Assembly: GCF_964275005.1 (NCBI RefSeq)
Contig: NC_092698.1
Location: 33,433,162-33,497,161, forward strand
DNA length: 64,000 nucleotides
DNA from: Diadema setosum
Lineage: Eukaryota > Echinodermata > Echinoidea > Diadematoida > Diadematidae
Direction of reading: 5' to 3'
In this document: positions 44,707 to 56,983 of the stretch, piece after piece
Layout of the letters: the number at the start of each line of letters is the position of its first letter
Position numbering within the stretch: position 1 is the first letter of the stretch
Made by a program: the position numbers and the translations under genes
The notes under the pieces: model-generated
What the model saw: the letters and a program-made list of their open reading frames with translations, nothing else
Database searches by the model: none
Told to the model about the DNA's origin: nothing

Positions 44707-46455
44707 AGTTAGAGTTCAGATTTTGCTTTATTTTCAATCCTCTGTACAAAACTTTAATTTTGCAAAGTAGTCAGTTGGTGTGTATGGGAGCGTGTGGTTA
44801 ACAACCAGACAATGGTCCTGAAGGTTTTGAATGCTCTATTATATATTTATGAGGAAATCCACTATCACGGATAGTCTTTATTCATGCCTGAAATGTAGTG
44901 TATGCAGGCACATGAAAACATAACTTACTTTATTCATGTGTGTGCATTTTACCCTTTTCCATGAATTAAGACTAGCAGTAGTGCCCACGGCAATCCCTTA
45001 TGAATTATTAATAAAGCATTCATGTGCTTTTGAGCAGGAGACCAGAAGCCTAGTCAGCATAGCTCTGAAAAGGTGGTATTTGTGACATTCATATCTATTG
45101 TTCAGGGCCATTGTAAGCACGCACTTGTATACACATCATTGGTTCCTGTGCAAAGTACATTTTTTTTTACGGAAGGTTCAAATTTGACCAAAATTTGGAA
45201 CTTCAAAATTAATCAAGGATTTAATGAAACTGATTCAACTTTCGTATTACTTTAGTCAGTGAGGACAGAAATAAGGGCAAAGTTTGTCTTTGAGAAGGGC
45301 CCCAATATGTCTTTTCGCCTGGATGTCAAATACAATTTCTGCAATGCAAGCTAGAGATGGTGGTCAATACAGAAAATGCGCTTCAAAGCCCATTTTTGAA
45401 ATGCATTTCTCGATACAGATGACGATGTTGATGACCCATTGAAAGAAAAGGTATGTGGTGGGGGAAATAATTTTTGTTAGTAATGAGTACCAGCATGAAA
45501 TGTACCCGACTGCCATGTTTATGACAACTCCATACAATGTCTTTGGGATGAGTTGAAACATTTTGTTTTTTATCTGCTGTTTGTTTTATATCATTTCAAA
45601 TCCGATTCAGTGTATGGAAGGGTATTATCTAAAATTTAGTTATATATCATTGTGGAATGTGATGGCAGTCATGTGCATTCAGTTTTTATCCTTCTGATAA
45701 TTTCTTTCACATTATTGTTTTTATTTCTTTCTTCTTTTATTTTAGTTTTTGTCTGATTAATGACGATAAGTTGTGGGGATGTTAAATTGTGTTATGAGAA
45801 GTGCAATACCCAAATTAAAAGTCCAACAATGTGTCAGATTTTTGGTTGGATGTTGGGATTTTTGATAAGTATAATAATATTATGTTGTCTGTCAGATGTC
45901 AAATATGTCATTGTATTTGTGATGAATGTGTTGTGATTTGCGATTATGATTAGACATCTGTTTCATGACCTTAAAGTGTTTATTTGTAAGACTTGAAACA
46001 AAAGGAATTTCCAATTGGACAATACAGTTGAAATTGAAACTGAAATTGAAAACTGAAAATGATATTCAAACCATGATGCACTGGACAGAAACCCTCAGAC
46101 GCGCAATTGAGCCCAAAATGTCTCGTTTCCTCCACGAGTAGTCATTTCTCCTGAAATTTTGCAGTTAAACTTAATAATTGTTCATTGTATGTATTGAAAA
46201 AAAATGTATTGTATGCAATAAAAAAAAGTCCACAAAGGACGAACATGGAACAAGTTTCTATAAAACACTTGATTTAAAAAAAAAAAGAATGAAATAGTAA
46301 GATATGAATAATTGATATAATGTTATGATATAATAATAAGAGTTATGAATAATTTGAAATGTACATTGCCTTGTAGTGTCCTCTTATTAATAATGCATTT
46401 ATTTTACCCCACACAGTGATTTGTAATGTGCTGTGGGCTTCTTTACATCCCTTTA
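44707..46455. other. No gene seen
   Basis: Spacer. At 46026-46060 there is a degenerate 'GAAATTGAAACT' iteration, like a retroposon tail. Nothing else was recognised. Confidence 0.4.
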
Positions 46456-46905
46456 AAGTGTCAAGAGTGCTCCGACTCCAGAAGAAAGCACTCCGTGGGT
46501 GTGCGAACACTCATTATTTGCTCCGTCAACACCATTGTTCCACCGCTTTCACATACATGTACTGAATGTCCATGAATGCAATGTCTTGCATGTTGCCTCT
46601 TTCATGATGCATAGGTAGGCCTATTTCACCAAAAGCCTTCCCCATACCTCACTGAAATGTTTTGTTTTAATGAAAAAGTACATAGTTACAACACCCGACA
46701 ATTAACTAAATTCCACCGCTAGAAAATGAAAACAAACACCCATTCAAAATCGATTCGCCACTTTGGTCCGGTCAATTGGAATTCACTACCGCCTAGTATT
46801 CTAAATTCACAATTATTAACAGGACGTCCAAAAAAAAAAAAAAACCCAACAACAACAACAACAAAAAACAATTCAAAATATTTCTCATCGCCAATAATAT
46901 TAGCT
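46456..46905 (+). mobile_element. Decayed LINE 3' end (reverse transcriptase tail)
   Basis: Pieces in shifting frames match the C-terminal tail of non-LTR reverse transcriptases of the CR1/jockey type: 'RVLRLQKKALRGCANTHYLL', then 'NEKVHSYNTRQLTKFHR', then 'SKSIRHFGPVNWNSLPPSIL'. The order and the 'HSYNTR' and 'WNSLP' words are characteristic. The frame breaks between the pieces, and in-frame stops occur, so it is dead. The catalytic YxDD region is absent (5' truncated). An A-rich CAA tract follows at 46825-46870. Confidence 0.75.
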
Positions 46906-47000
46906 TCAGTTGCTTCACACTAGCTGTGATCCACCACTTGTATTATTTACCCCAAAAAAGCGTTGCACTTTCTTTTATTCTTGTGTATAACCAACTCGGG

Positions 47001-47260
47001 TGCTGTTCGTTATTCCGAAGGTTCGTTATTCCGAAGGGTCGTTAATCCGAAACACACAATTTCCCTATACCTAGAGGTTCGTTAATCCGAAAATGAAAAA
47101 GGGTTTGTTAATCCGAACATTTGGGGCGTTATTCCGAAGGTTCGTTATTCCGAAGATTCGTTAATCCGAATATGAAATTCGGAACAATGAACCTTCGGAA
47201 TAACGAATCTTCGGACTAAAGAGCCTTCGGAATAACAAACCTTCGGAATGACGAGCTGTA
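47001..47260. mobile_element. Palindromic MITE, TTCGTTATTCCGAAGG family
   Basis: About 260 bp built of 'TTCGTTATTCCGAAGG' and 'TTCGTTAATCCGAA' words on the left and their mirrors on the right ('CCTTCGGAATAACAAA'). Ends are 'GCTGTTCGTTATTCCG' and 'CGGAATGACGAGCTGT'. No coding potential. Confidence 0.85.
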
Positions 47261-48500
47261 ACCCCCTAACTCACAGTCTGGTGATCCCATCAATGCAAGC
47301 CCTTGAGGCTTATACGGGACACCTTTTTCTTTCAATTTACTTTACTTCTCTTTTCTTGTTCTTTTTGAAGTCTGACTTGTTACCACTTTGTTATGATGAC
47401 TCATGTCATCCCTCTATGTGTAATGCGTGTGATTTATGCTGTATTTCATCTTTTTTTTTAATTGTATACATTGTAAACGTTGAAAGAAACAAAGGAGAGT
47501 TTTATGCTCTCAGTCATACATGTATCATAATGAAAAGATGGGTATCGGCAATGGATGCCCTGGCTATACTGTAAGAAAAAAATGACTTTAAAAAGTCTTG
47601 TAAAGACAATGAGATTTTGTGACTACATTATTTTCTTTCAGCCGATTTTTTTTTCTTATTTCTTTTTCTTCCTTTTTGCGCACATCGATATCGCTTTGGT
47701 TTTATTAAGTGATGTTCATCCGAAGTTAGCGAATTTCATGAATAAGAATATACGTTCGTCACTTCTATATGACATTCAAATAATCTGAGATCAAATTCGA
47801 TGGAAACTTCAACCCAAAGAAAAAGCTGTTGTAAAAACAAACCAACAATGGTCAGATTAAAAACTACAACAGTGGCAAACTTTGAGCTAAATCGTTAAAA
47901 TTTAAGAAGTATCATGACGCCATGAGAGAAGAAAGAGCCTCAAAATAGTCGTCTGTTTACATGATCGCGACCTTATAACGGCGTCGCGCTTTCTCGGAAT
48001 CCTTGTAAAGAAAAAAAAAAAAAAACATGCACACACACACACACACAAAAAAAAGACGACTCTAGATATTAATGTTTAATCGGGTAATCAGTCGTTGAGC
48101 TGCCGGGCAGACTTGTTTTTATATTTTACTAGCCATCGACATGTCCGTGTATAAGACCAACCCACGCCACATTTTCTTTAACGGCCCTACCCTGTGGCTT
48201 TCAGATCCGCAGTTTCATAAAGACTAATGTACGTACATGTATACGCCAAGATTACTCTCATCAATAAATTAAAGCGATACGGCATCTACTGATGAAATAC
48301 GTAGGTACATTGGAGTCGTCTGCTTACATTCAATAAGCTTATTGTTACTTTTTGTTTTGTTTTGTTTATTTTCCTCTCGCTAAAACTACACTGTCAAACG
48401 ATATAATCAAAGGACCTATATAAATACGCAATGCAAAGGCGTGTTAATTTTCGTTGATTAATGATACCCTAATGATCACCACATGGAAGATCTGGACCCC

Positions 48501-48538
<38 letters not shown>

Positions 48539-48550
48539 AGTTGTTATAAT

Positions 48551-48658
48551 AACTCTTGCTGGAATGACAATTGTCATGGTTACGACAAGAATCCAGCTTC
48601 CCGATCGGCTGATGCTATACGGGCAGTTTGTATATTCCAGCAAGAGTTCCCATCCTAT
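48551..48658. mobile_element. Small inverted-repeat element
   Basis: 108 bp with perfect 15-bp inverted ends AACTCTTGCTGGAAT/ATTCCAGCAAGAGTT, next to a (TA)n tract. Possibly a tiny MITE. Confidence 0.5.
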
Positions 48659-49678
48659 AACATAGTTTATTGTAGCTGAATAGGGGCTGTCCAGTCCTCT
48701 CCTCAGATGGACATGAAACAAAGAAACAAATGTGCTGTCTCATACGCAAAAAAAAATCCAAAGTTTTCGTAATTATGTTCGTCTAATATGCACTTCATCC
48801 ATCTCGACATTTTTAGATATGAAATGAAGACATTCGATAGATTGATGTTATTGACCCCTCTCGTTCATATTCCGCATGGTCGCATATACCGCAGATTGTG
48901 AAAGTAATACATGACATTGTATAATGTACAGGTTATATTAATATCACACCTAAATAGGATGCATAGTATCAAATGTCTTCAGGTTGTGTGCAGTGAATCG
49001 TGTACAGATCCCCACCCCCTTCTTTCATCGTAACTAATGAGTTCACTCTCTTTCACCTTATTTGGGTTCTTCCTCTTCCTCTTCATCTGTTATTTGTTTC
49101 CCTTTCCTATATTAAGTTTGTCATCAATGTCTTCGTGTCAATGACATCGTTGCCATCAATCGCTGATCACGGTGTTGATCTAGCAGTTTTGGACATTATC
49201 AGTAAATCAGGAGGTGGGATGGGATCTTCCACCTCAATCCCTGAGTAACTCGAAAAAAAAAATCTATATACACAAAATGGACTACAGGGTTCGTGACGCC
49301 CACCCATTCTTTGTAGCCCCTCCCCGACAAAAACAAAATAACAAATAAACATCTTGTAGATAATAAAAGTGAAGGGGTTTGACCGGCCTTTTTGTGACGA
49401 ATAGGTTTATCCATAAATTCAGTTCATTTTGATGATTTCATCTCCAACCTCTCTGCTTATTTTACTGTCATAATAATATGTAAGTGTGTTGAACGTCCGA
49501 TCTTCGTCAATATGTCCAGAGGGTCCAGATTATCTTTGCGCCCACATTTTATTTTTGTTCATTTTAATAATGTAGATTAAATGCCATCGTCTGAAACATT
49601 GGTTATTGCTCTCCCCGCTGTTTACGTCGACCGTCAAATCACCTACACATACTTAGCAATCGGTTGTTGTGACAATTT

Positions 49679-49700
49679 CCCCCCCCCCCCCAAAAAAAAA
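49679..49700. repeat. Composite C13-A9 tract
   Basis: A pure C run then a pure A run, the third of its kind in the window. Confidence 0.9.
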
Positions 49701-49960
49701 GAAGAAAGAATAAACTCCTTCACCAAAGTCTCGCTTCACGAGACAAGAATATTGTAGAGACTGCGGAGGAAGTAAATCCGATGACAATTTCATTTACCGA
49801 AGTCGTTCCATCATTATAGTAATCATGCTGATGATCTATTTTGATATTCTTAACACTGCGTCTCCATTAGGAACTCGATGTAAGATAGCCATCCAAGTTC
49901 AGGGAGATAAAACGTCAAGAGTGAAAGCAAAGTAATTAACTGCTGAGATTGCACTTCAAG

Positions 49961-50548
49961 AGGAAATTCGACCCCCAAAATAAATAAACTTCAAAAGAAA
50001 GAGAAAATTTCTCCCTACAGAAGGATACAAAAATGACAAAATCGGATAAAAAATAAGGAAGATATGACATTTTCAAATTTCACATTTTTCGGAAAACATT
50101 TCTTGACCAGTACTAATGAATATTCAAATCAGCAAGTTGAAGTTGACATGCTCTTATAATTTCTTAGTACAGAAATATACAGAAATTGCAAAAATCTCAT
50201 ATTTCAGCTGTATGAATATAAAACTTGTCTAAAAACCACCCAAAATAAGAAAGAACTCAATGTTAACTCTGATATATCTTGGTATGGGAACATGCTTTTA
50301 CTTATATCATCTAAAAATATTTATCCCCGAATTTCATATAAACATAAATGAAAAATTGTTGGCGTATGACATCATTAACTAACTCATTTGAATATTCATA
50401 AGAACTGGTCAAGAAATGTTTTCCGAAAAATGTGAAAATTCAAAATGTCATATCTTATTTCTTATCCGATTTTTGTCATTTTTGTATCATTCTGTAGGGA
50501 ATATTTATCTCTCTTTTGAAGTTCATTTATTTTTGGAATGGATTTCTT
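49961..50548. mobile_element. Foldback/MITE with about 150-bp inverted arms
   Basis: The left arm has 'CTTCAAAAGAAAGAGAAAAT', 'AAAAATGACAAAATCGGAT' and 'TTTTTCGGAAAACATTTCTT'; the right arm has their mirrors ('AAGAAATGTTTTCCGAAAAA', 'ATCCGATTTTTGTCATTTTT'). Arms are roughly 85-90% alike by eye. The central spacer is about 270 bp and has no gene. Confidence 0.85.
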
Positions 50549-50589
50549 CTTTAAATCGAACAGAAAAGAAGGGCACTGTGTGATTTCGT

Positions 50590-50650
50590 GTACACACACA
50601 CACACACACACGTACACACGTACACACATGCATATATATATGTATACATG

Positions 50651-50695
<45 letters not shown>

Positions 50696-50962
50696 GGTTA
50701 TATCAAATTCACATGCTTATATTGGTTCCAAATATAATAATTAAAATACAATGTAGGCCTATATACCTGTAGGATTCGACACTAACTTTTCTCTCTGCAT
50801 GGTGACCCGTTATAGGGCCAATAAAATCTTTATTTTGAAATTTTGGTAGCCAGAAAAAGAAGAGTATTGGCCCGAAACGAAAGGCAACATAACAATCCAT
50901 TTTGAATCGATCAGACCATCAAAAGATATCCCTTTTGGAAATTTGGTGGCCCTACATCAATT

Positions 50963-51010
<48 letters not shown>

Positions 51011-51060
51011 GCTATACACTCACATACACACACACACACACATACATACATACATAAATA
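50590..51060. repeat. Microsatellite cluster (CA)n and (TA)n
   Basis: (CA)n at 50592-50610, (TA)n at 50654-50690 and 50967-51005, then (CA)n and (CATA)n to about 51055. Confidence 0.85.
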
Positions 51061-51713
51061 CAAGTATTCGGTGGACATGCACTATGATATTATGAAATAT
51101 GAAAATGCCATATTTCTTATCTATTACTTACTTCGAACTTTTTATGTGATAATACTATAGTCATGAGAGTCGACGTGATATAAGCTAGGAGTGGAATTCC
51201 CCTAATATCCCTACTGATGAACACCCCTCCTTCTCCCCCCCCCCCCACCCCCCTCTATCTATCTACATGATAATTATGTGTATGTCCCAGCCATGATAGC
51301 AACATCTCTGTGTATTATCTATAAAAAATTTCATGGACCTACGATGATTGCACACAACTCTTTTATCCTAAAAATCTGACAGAAATCCATGACACGGCTA
51401 GTTAGCTAAACAAAGGAAAAGAATAATAACTTTTCAGGTACTAAAAGTAACACACTGACACAGAAATCGGTGTTTTATCACTTCGAAAAAGTAGGCATGA
51501 CATCGATGAGTTGAGGATTACCGGGTATCATCACCACACGCAGCAGGCACCAACACACATGCGCATAATGTACCTATCCTATGCTACCGAAAACAGCGAG
51601 AGCACGCGCTTGGCATTTCACAATACTCGTACATCCCCTTTACCTCGTAACACTATAGTGCGTGTATATGACTCGACTTGTGTGTGTGTGTGTGGGAACT
51701 AAGTAGGAGGGTG
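51061..51713. other. No gene seen
   Basis: Spacer with a C-rich run at 51234-51252 and (GT)n at 51679-51693. Nothing recognised. Confidence 0.45.
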
Positions 51714-51721
51714 TGACGTCA
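51714..51721. promoter_or_regulatory. CRE-like TGACGTCA site
   Basis: A perfect palindromic TGACGTCA, the consensus for CREB/ATF factors, 220 bases upstream of a possible first exon. A chance hit cannot be excluded. Confidence 0.3.
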
Positions 51722-51940
51722 ATTTCTCTTTGCCCGAATGAGCCCGCGGTGTGGATTGTCACAAAAATTACGTAGAAAATAAAATTCAAATAATTTGGCA
51801 AAAAGTTGAACGTTCTGCAAGAGGATTTTTCCTGCCGATGCCCAGTATTTCAAGAGGTAGGTAATTGTTCATGAAACCTGTCCTGTTATCTTGAAAATTA
51901 TTCATGGCATGTGGACGGCGGCGGTCAGCTCACTCAGCCC

Positions 51941-51967
51941 ATGGCCCTTCAATACAACAGCATCCTG
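51941..51967 (+). CDS. Possible first coding exon, unrecognised
   Basis: ATG in strong context (CAGCCCATGG) reads 'MALQYNSIL' and meets CTG|GTAATG in phase 0. The sequence upstream is CpG-bearing ('GGACGGCGGCGGTC'). A + strand gene may start here and continue to the right, but no following exon is confirmed. Confidence 0.25.
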
Positions 51968-52979
51968 GTAATGTAGTCTGCGATGATCGCGTGAAGTCCT
52001 ATGTATGGTAATCTGTGTATGGTTTAATTTCGTCTCGGGAATTCACACGTACACGCGTGTGGTACTGCACTGTCTGCTGTAAATTTATGTAAAGTTTAGA
52101 AATCTGTAGACTATGCGGATGACTTGCCATTTGATGGGTTCTCTTCTATGTTTGTGATCATTTATCGTCTCGACAAGTTCTTAATAGATCTACTTATTCA
52201 GGCCAGCTCCGGCCTGGGCCACCGGATTTGTCTTTTGCCTTTTTGCCGGCTTTGATTTGAATCCAAGATTATTTTTATTTCAACTAAATTCTAGATCTAT
52301 GTTGTAATTATAACTTGAAGTTGTATTACTTGTATTGCAGTAACCAGTTAGTTACTTGTAAGTTGTAGAATCTATCTCTAAAAAAGTTTGGGATAAAGTC
52401 TACAGTAAAATGTTCTGTAGGCCTAGTGTGTGACGTGTGGCACTGAGTGTCAGTGTTTACTGTTCGCACAAACGATGGTTGTGAAAATAGTCTATAAATT
52501 TATAGACCTAATTGGAGTTAAGCGAGGTGTTAGACTGCACTGGACTCCTTGATAACACAATCTGCATGTCTGGAGACACAGAGCAGTCAAATGTAAAGAA
52601 TGATAATCTTGAGCTTGACTACAAAAGACAGAAAGACTCGAGTATTGGGGATTCCATCCCTAGCCTAGAGTCTTGAGACAGTATCGACAGCAACATGAAC
52701 ATTCAGATATGATTGTCTGAACTACATCTAGAGTTCAGGTGCCTACTGTAAATTTAACTTTTTATTGTTATTAGGTAGGATCTATACCAGCTCTTTCTAT
52801 ATCCAGGTGTAAACGAAGTGGTTATACCGTATGTATTCCTATGTATTTACCATCGGATTGTGCAAAAAAGTGCCCCCGCCCCCCGGTTCCGCCAGCCCTG
52901 CAGTTTAACTTATGGCAAGTAGGAGCGTGAGGTGCTCTGAAAAGAGCGTAAAATACATGTGTTCTTCTAGGGGTATAGG
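51968..52979. other. No gene seen
   Basis: Spacer or intron. Nothing recognised apart from a GC-rich stretch at 52870-52900. Confidence 0.4.
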
Positions 52980-53970
52980 GGTAGTGTCGCCTGAGGCATT
53001 ATGTTTTCGGGTTGTCTATCCGTCCGTCTGTCATATTAGCGTCCCTCCGTCCGTCCTTCCGTCCATCCTTCCTTCTGTCCGTAATCAATTTTGTGGACAG
53101 CGTAAACAAACAAACCAAAAAAAAAAAAAAACATTTTGAGGCATCCTAATGAAACTTGGCATAATATATGTATGTATGAGTGGACGAAGTTGTGCCTATT
53201 AACTTTTGAGTGCACATGCTCAAGATCGAAGGTCAAGGTCAAATGCTCAAACATTCACTATTTCCCCCATATCTATGCAATGCCTTCAATCTTTTGAAAC
53301 TTAGTGACCTAAGTGTATATGCCCCACATGTATTACCTGATATGGTTTTTTTTGGGGGGAAAAATTTTGATCCATGGGGTCAGAGGTCAAGTAAAAATGC
53401 TAAAATTTCACTTTTTTTCTCCATTTCTCAGAAATGGTTCAAGGTATTTTCATGGAACATTGTCATACAATAATGTAGTACATGCATAGATGTCCTGCCT
53501 GACAGTGATATTCTTGGGTCTTTTGTGGTTCATAGGGGTCAAATGTCAAGGTCAAACCCCCCAAATTTCACTATTTCTCCCATATCTATGCAATGCCTGA
53601 AGGTATGCTCTTGAAAATTAGTGTATGTATATGTATAACCAGATTCTCTGTGAAAGTTTTTGGCCATTGGGTTTAAGATCAAAAGGTCAAAGATCAAGTG
53701 AAAATGCTAAATTTCACTTTTTCGTCTACATCCCAGAAGTGGCTCAAAGTATCATCATGAAACTTAGTACATAATGCATTTAGTGCCTGACAGTGATTTT
53801 ATTACGAATTTTATGGTCATGGGGTCAAAGGCCGGTTTAAAATGCTAAAATTCTATTTAAAAACGCTAAAATTACACTTTTTCTCCAAACCTTAGCAATT
53901 ACTCAATTCATAACTTTTAATAATATTAATAATAAAAGGGTCAAAGGTCAAGTGAAAATCCTCAAATCCC
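52980..53970. repeat. GGTCAAGGTCA-rich degenerate tandem repeat
   Basis: Opens with 'GAGGCATTATGTTTTCGGGT' and a GTCC/TTCC-rich tract, then several diverged units of about 170-200 bp. Each pairs 'GGTCAAGGTCAAATGCT'-like words with 'TCACTATTTCCCCCATATCT' and 'GAAACTTAGT' words. This repeat type occurs widely in marine invertebrates. No gene. Confidence 0.75.
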
Positions 53971-55184
53971 TGAATACCTGTTCTCTTGAACGATATAGCC
54001 ATCCATCCAAACTATACGTAGTTCAAGGAAAGTAAACACTCAATTGCATTTGTGACAATTTTTTGCCAATGATATGAAACTGTCGTTACACATTGTCAAG
54101 ACGTACTATAGACCTAATGGGAGAACCATGCATTATTGCAGAGGCATAGGGCCTACCAGTCCCCACAGTGACATTTCTGCTGTTAATAGGTGTGCATGTT
54201 TTCAAAATTGTGTTTCAATGCCCAGCTGTATTTTAAAGTTCAACGTTGATAGAAAGTCTAAATGAGGTTACACTGTAGGTCCTTGTGTTGAACGAAACAT
54301 GAGTTTTTGCATTTCCCTTTTGTCATTTGGTAAAGCCTAAAAATCCAATTAGGAATAGGGCTTTCAATGATTAGAAAAGAAAAAGAAAAAGAAAGGAATT
54401 TCATATGGGTTCTGGTGCCACATATCTGTTTACAGTGTATTTGCCAAGTTTCAATCACTGATAAAGTCCAAACAGTTGCAAAATTGAGCTGAGGTGTACA
54501 TCCGCTACTGCCACAAACAGTAGTTCAAAAAGAAGATACAGCAGTGTCTAATAATTCTGTAGGAAATGTGTGATTCTATTCTTTCAGAAGTTTTTACTAT
54601 CTTCAGAATAGAGGGTCATACCTGTTGTATTATTCATGAGTATGAGCTCTCGTTTCAGGCCAATTTTGTACACCAAATAATTCACCAACAGAGTACAGTA
54701 CAAAATGTCAGATCTCAACAAACCATATTATTATTATGCAGTGACATGTAGGAGTTCAGTGCACTAACATTGATAAGTATAAATGAGGTAACACTGTAGG
54801 TCCTTGCAATGAGCAGAACATGAGTTTCTGGATTGCTCTTCTTTCATTTGGCTTTTTTATTTTTTATTTTTTATTTTTAGAAACTACTATACTTGATTGA
54901 AAGATTTAAAGGATGGATTGTTTAACCTTGCCCATAAATAATTCTGAAATCACCTGAGATCTAGTAGAATCCAAAATTAAACAGATTCAGTTTTCACCAC
55001 AGGCACATGGTATACTGTATACACCATATATATTAAGTGAGTCTAATTTTTCATGAATCAAAGACTTTCTGACAATTTAGTGAGCAGTTAAATTTGTGAT
55101 CGTGGAGTACAGTACTGAATGGAGAAATGTATGAATTGTGCTTGTCACACTCACTTTGGGATCAGAGTCAATATTTTCTTGTGT
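53971..55184. other. No gene; holds a 75-bp direct repeat pair
   Basis: 54262-54336 and 54782-54858 are direct copies of one block ('AATGAGGTTACACTGTAGGT', 'ACATGAGTTT'), 520 bp apart. The rest is AT-rich spacer. Confidence 0.6.
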
Positions 55185-55232
55185 TTGTAAATTCGCGAAA
55201 ATAAAAACCTCACAAAATATTTACTGTATACG
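55185..55232. repeat. Fragment of a TACTGTA-type MITE end
   Basis: 'ATTCGCGAAAATAAAAACC' to 'ATTTACTGTATACGGTA' resembles one end of the TACTGTA elements, alone and decayed. Confidence 0.4.
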
Positions 55233-56554
55233 GTAACACCTGTTTGTCCATAAAAATGAAAATTCTCACACATTTCCCACCTTGTGAAACATACAAACTC
55301 TGTGAAAGAAATCTTGATATGACACACAATATATTTGTGTACATGGGATTAATCTCATTGTAGGGGTCAATGAATTTAGGCAAAGCAATAACAGCTGTCA
55401 TTTTGGTCTTCAAGACAAATTTTGTTTGATTTTCTTTATTCCCATGTTAGTTCTTACCATACTTGCACTTTGGTTTTTGTGTGCTGAAGGAAAGGCTAGG
55501 GCACAGACTAGGTGAGATGTAGTTTAGGAAGAAGATACCTTGAGGCTGCCTTGAGAGGCAGTTTGCGCTCTCTTTCCCCTTTAATATCCTTTGACAAAAA
55601 TCCAGGTATGTGACGGAAACTGGTGCAAGGCACTCACGGCAGAGTATATTTAGATCAGAGCTAAGGTGCTCATTGAAATCTCCAAAGCATTGAATCTAAG
55701 CCAAAATACATGATACATTCATTTGCTTTTCTGTGCACAACAAATAACAGCCATAAATTATTATTGTTGAATATTTTGATATACATCTCTTCTCTGCTTC
55801 CTAGATTCTTTCTTTTGCCACAAAGGACTGACTGCTACTTCAGTCCATTGCTATGTATGGTTACCTGCCAAAGGGTCAAGCTTATAGCTTATTGTTGGCG
55901 ACCGTTCTGTATGGTAATTCATAACACATGTACTGTAATTATGTCACAGATATATTTGTAATCAAAATTTTTGATATTGTAGAAACTAGCTATAATGAGT
56001 ATCATATTTGTTTATATTATGTTAAAATGTAAATGATGCCATACGGAGAATAGATAAATAAAATGAAATCAAATAAAAAAAACAACAACAAAAAACATGT
56101 AGGGTAAACCACATGGGCTTTCAATCATTATTGCTCAATTTCCAGGCGTGGGATGGATCACTTCAGTAGTATTACACTTTGCACTTTGTAGTGAGATCTT
56201 TCAAGGGCCTGATTTGTGACCGTCTTACACATGGTGACCTACATTTTATATTCAATCCGAGGGATGGAGAGTTTACATCCCTTTATGGATGGGAATGAGA
56301 TGACAACACATTTACAGTGGTCAATTCACACTGGGCCCCACACCAGAGACTGCTTGATTGTCTTAAAGGCAGACAATGCTACGGAAAGAGCCGGCTGACT
56401 GTCAAAACTTCTTGACTTCACCTTAAATATCATCAGAGGAAGTGTGTCCAATATCAGTAAGATTTTTTGGTGTATACCATTGCCGTTTACTAAGTCAGCA
56501 TGTGGTTGTTTGTTTTTTCAAGTTAAAATAAATTTCATCTGCAGATTGATTGAT
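55233..56554. other. No confirmed gene; possible polyadenylation site near 56058
   Basis: The stretch 55690-56095 ends 'GATAAATAAAATGAAATC' and an A-rich tail, like a transcript 3' end or retroposon tail. No coding part was recognised before it. Confidence 0.35.
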
Positions 56555-56681
56555 TACTGTATATGCTGTTATTTTCGCGTGCAGATATTCTTGTGAATGA
56601 GGAGATCATAGACATTTTCGCGAGATGTTGTTTTCGCGAATTGATGCCGACGCTAACGTTATTATAACAGCTTATACAGTA
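56555..56681. mobile_element. TACTGTA-ended MITE with TTTTCGCG words
   Basis: 127 bp with inverted ends TACTGTATATGCTGTTAT/ATAACAGCTTATACAGTA. 'TTTTCGCG' occurs three times inside. Confidence 0.8.
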
Positions 56682-56983
56682 TTAGGATCTTTTCAGATTT
56701 GAGGTCACAGCCCTCAATTGTGTATCATTGGGGAAGGGTCTCCATTGTAAGTGGCGCACTACAGCTTGACTTCTCAATGACAACTCATCACATGCATGTA
56801 CCACAACTTTTAATGGTTCCATGATGTTTGCTCCTGCGACAATTGCTCCCAAGAAATATCTGCGTGCTACGCCAAACATAAATTCTACCCAAAAACATAA
56901 CCCTGACCCTAATTGTGATCCTCACATCAAACTGTACCATAAACCCTATAACCCTAACCCTATTAAGTCCTTGGAGGAAATAT

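Larger units (their letters stand above)
47261..49960. other. No confirmed gene
   Basis: Spacer with (CA)n at 48029-48046, (TA)n at 48502-48537 and a CnAn tract at 49679. A frame ending at 49248 ('MTSLPSIADHGVDLAVLDII') looks protein-like but has no supported splice ends. No gene is called. Confidence 0.4.

Noticed and set aside
56940-56966. Telomere-like CCCTAA words
   Set aside because: Only three or four imperfect units; not enough for an interstitial telomere tract.
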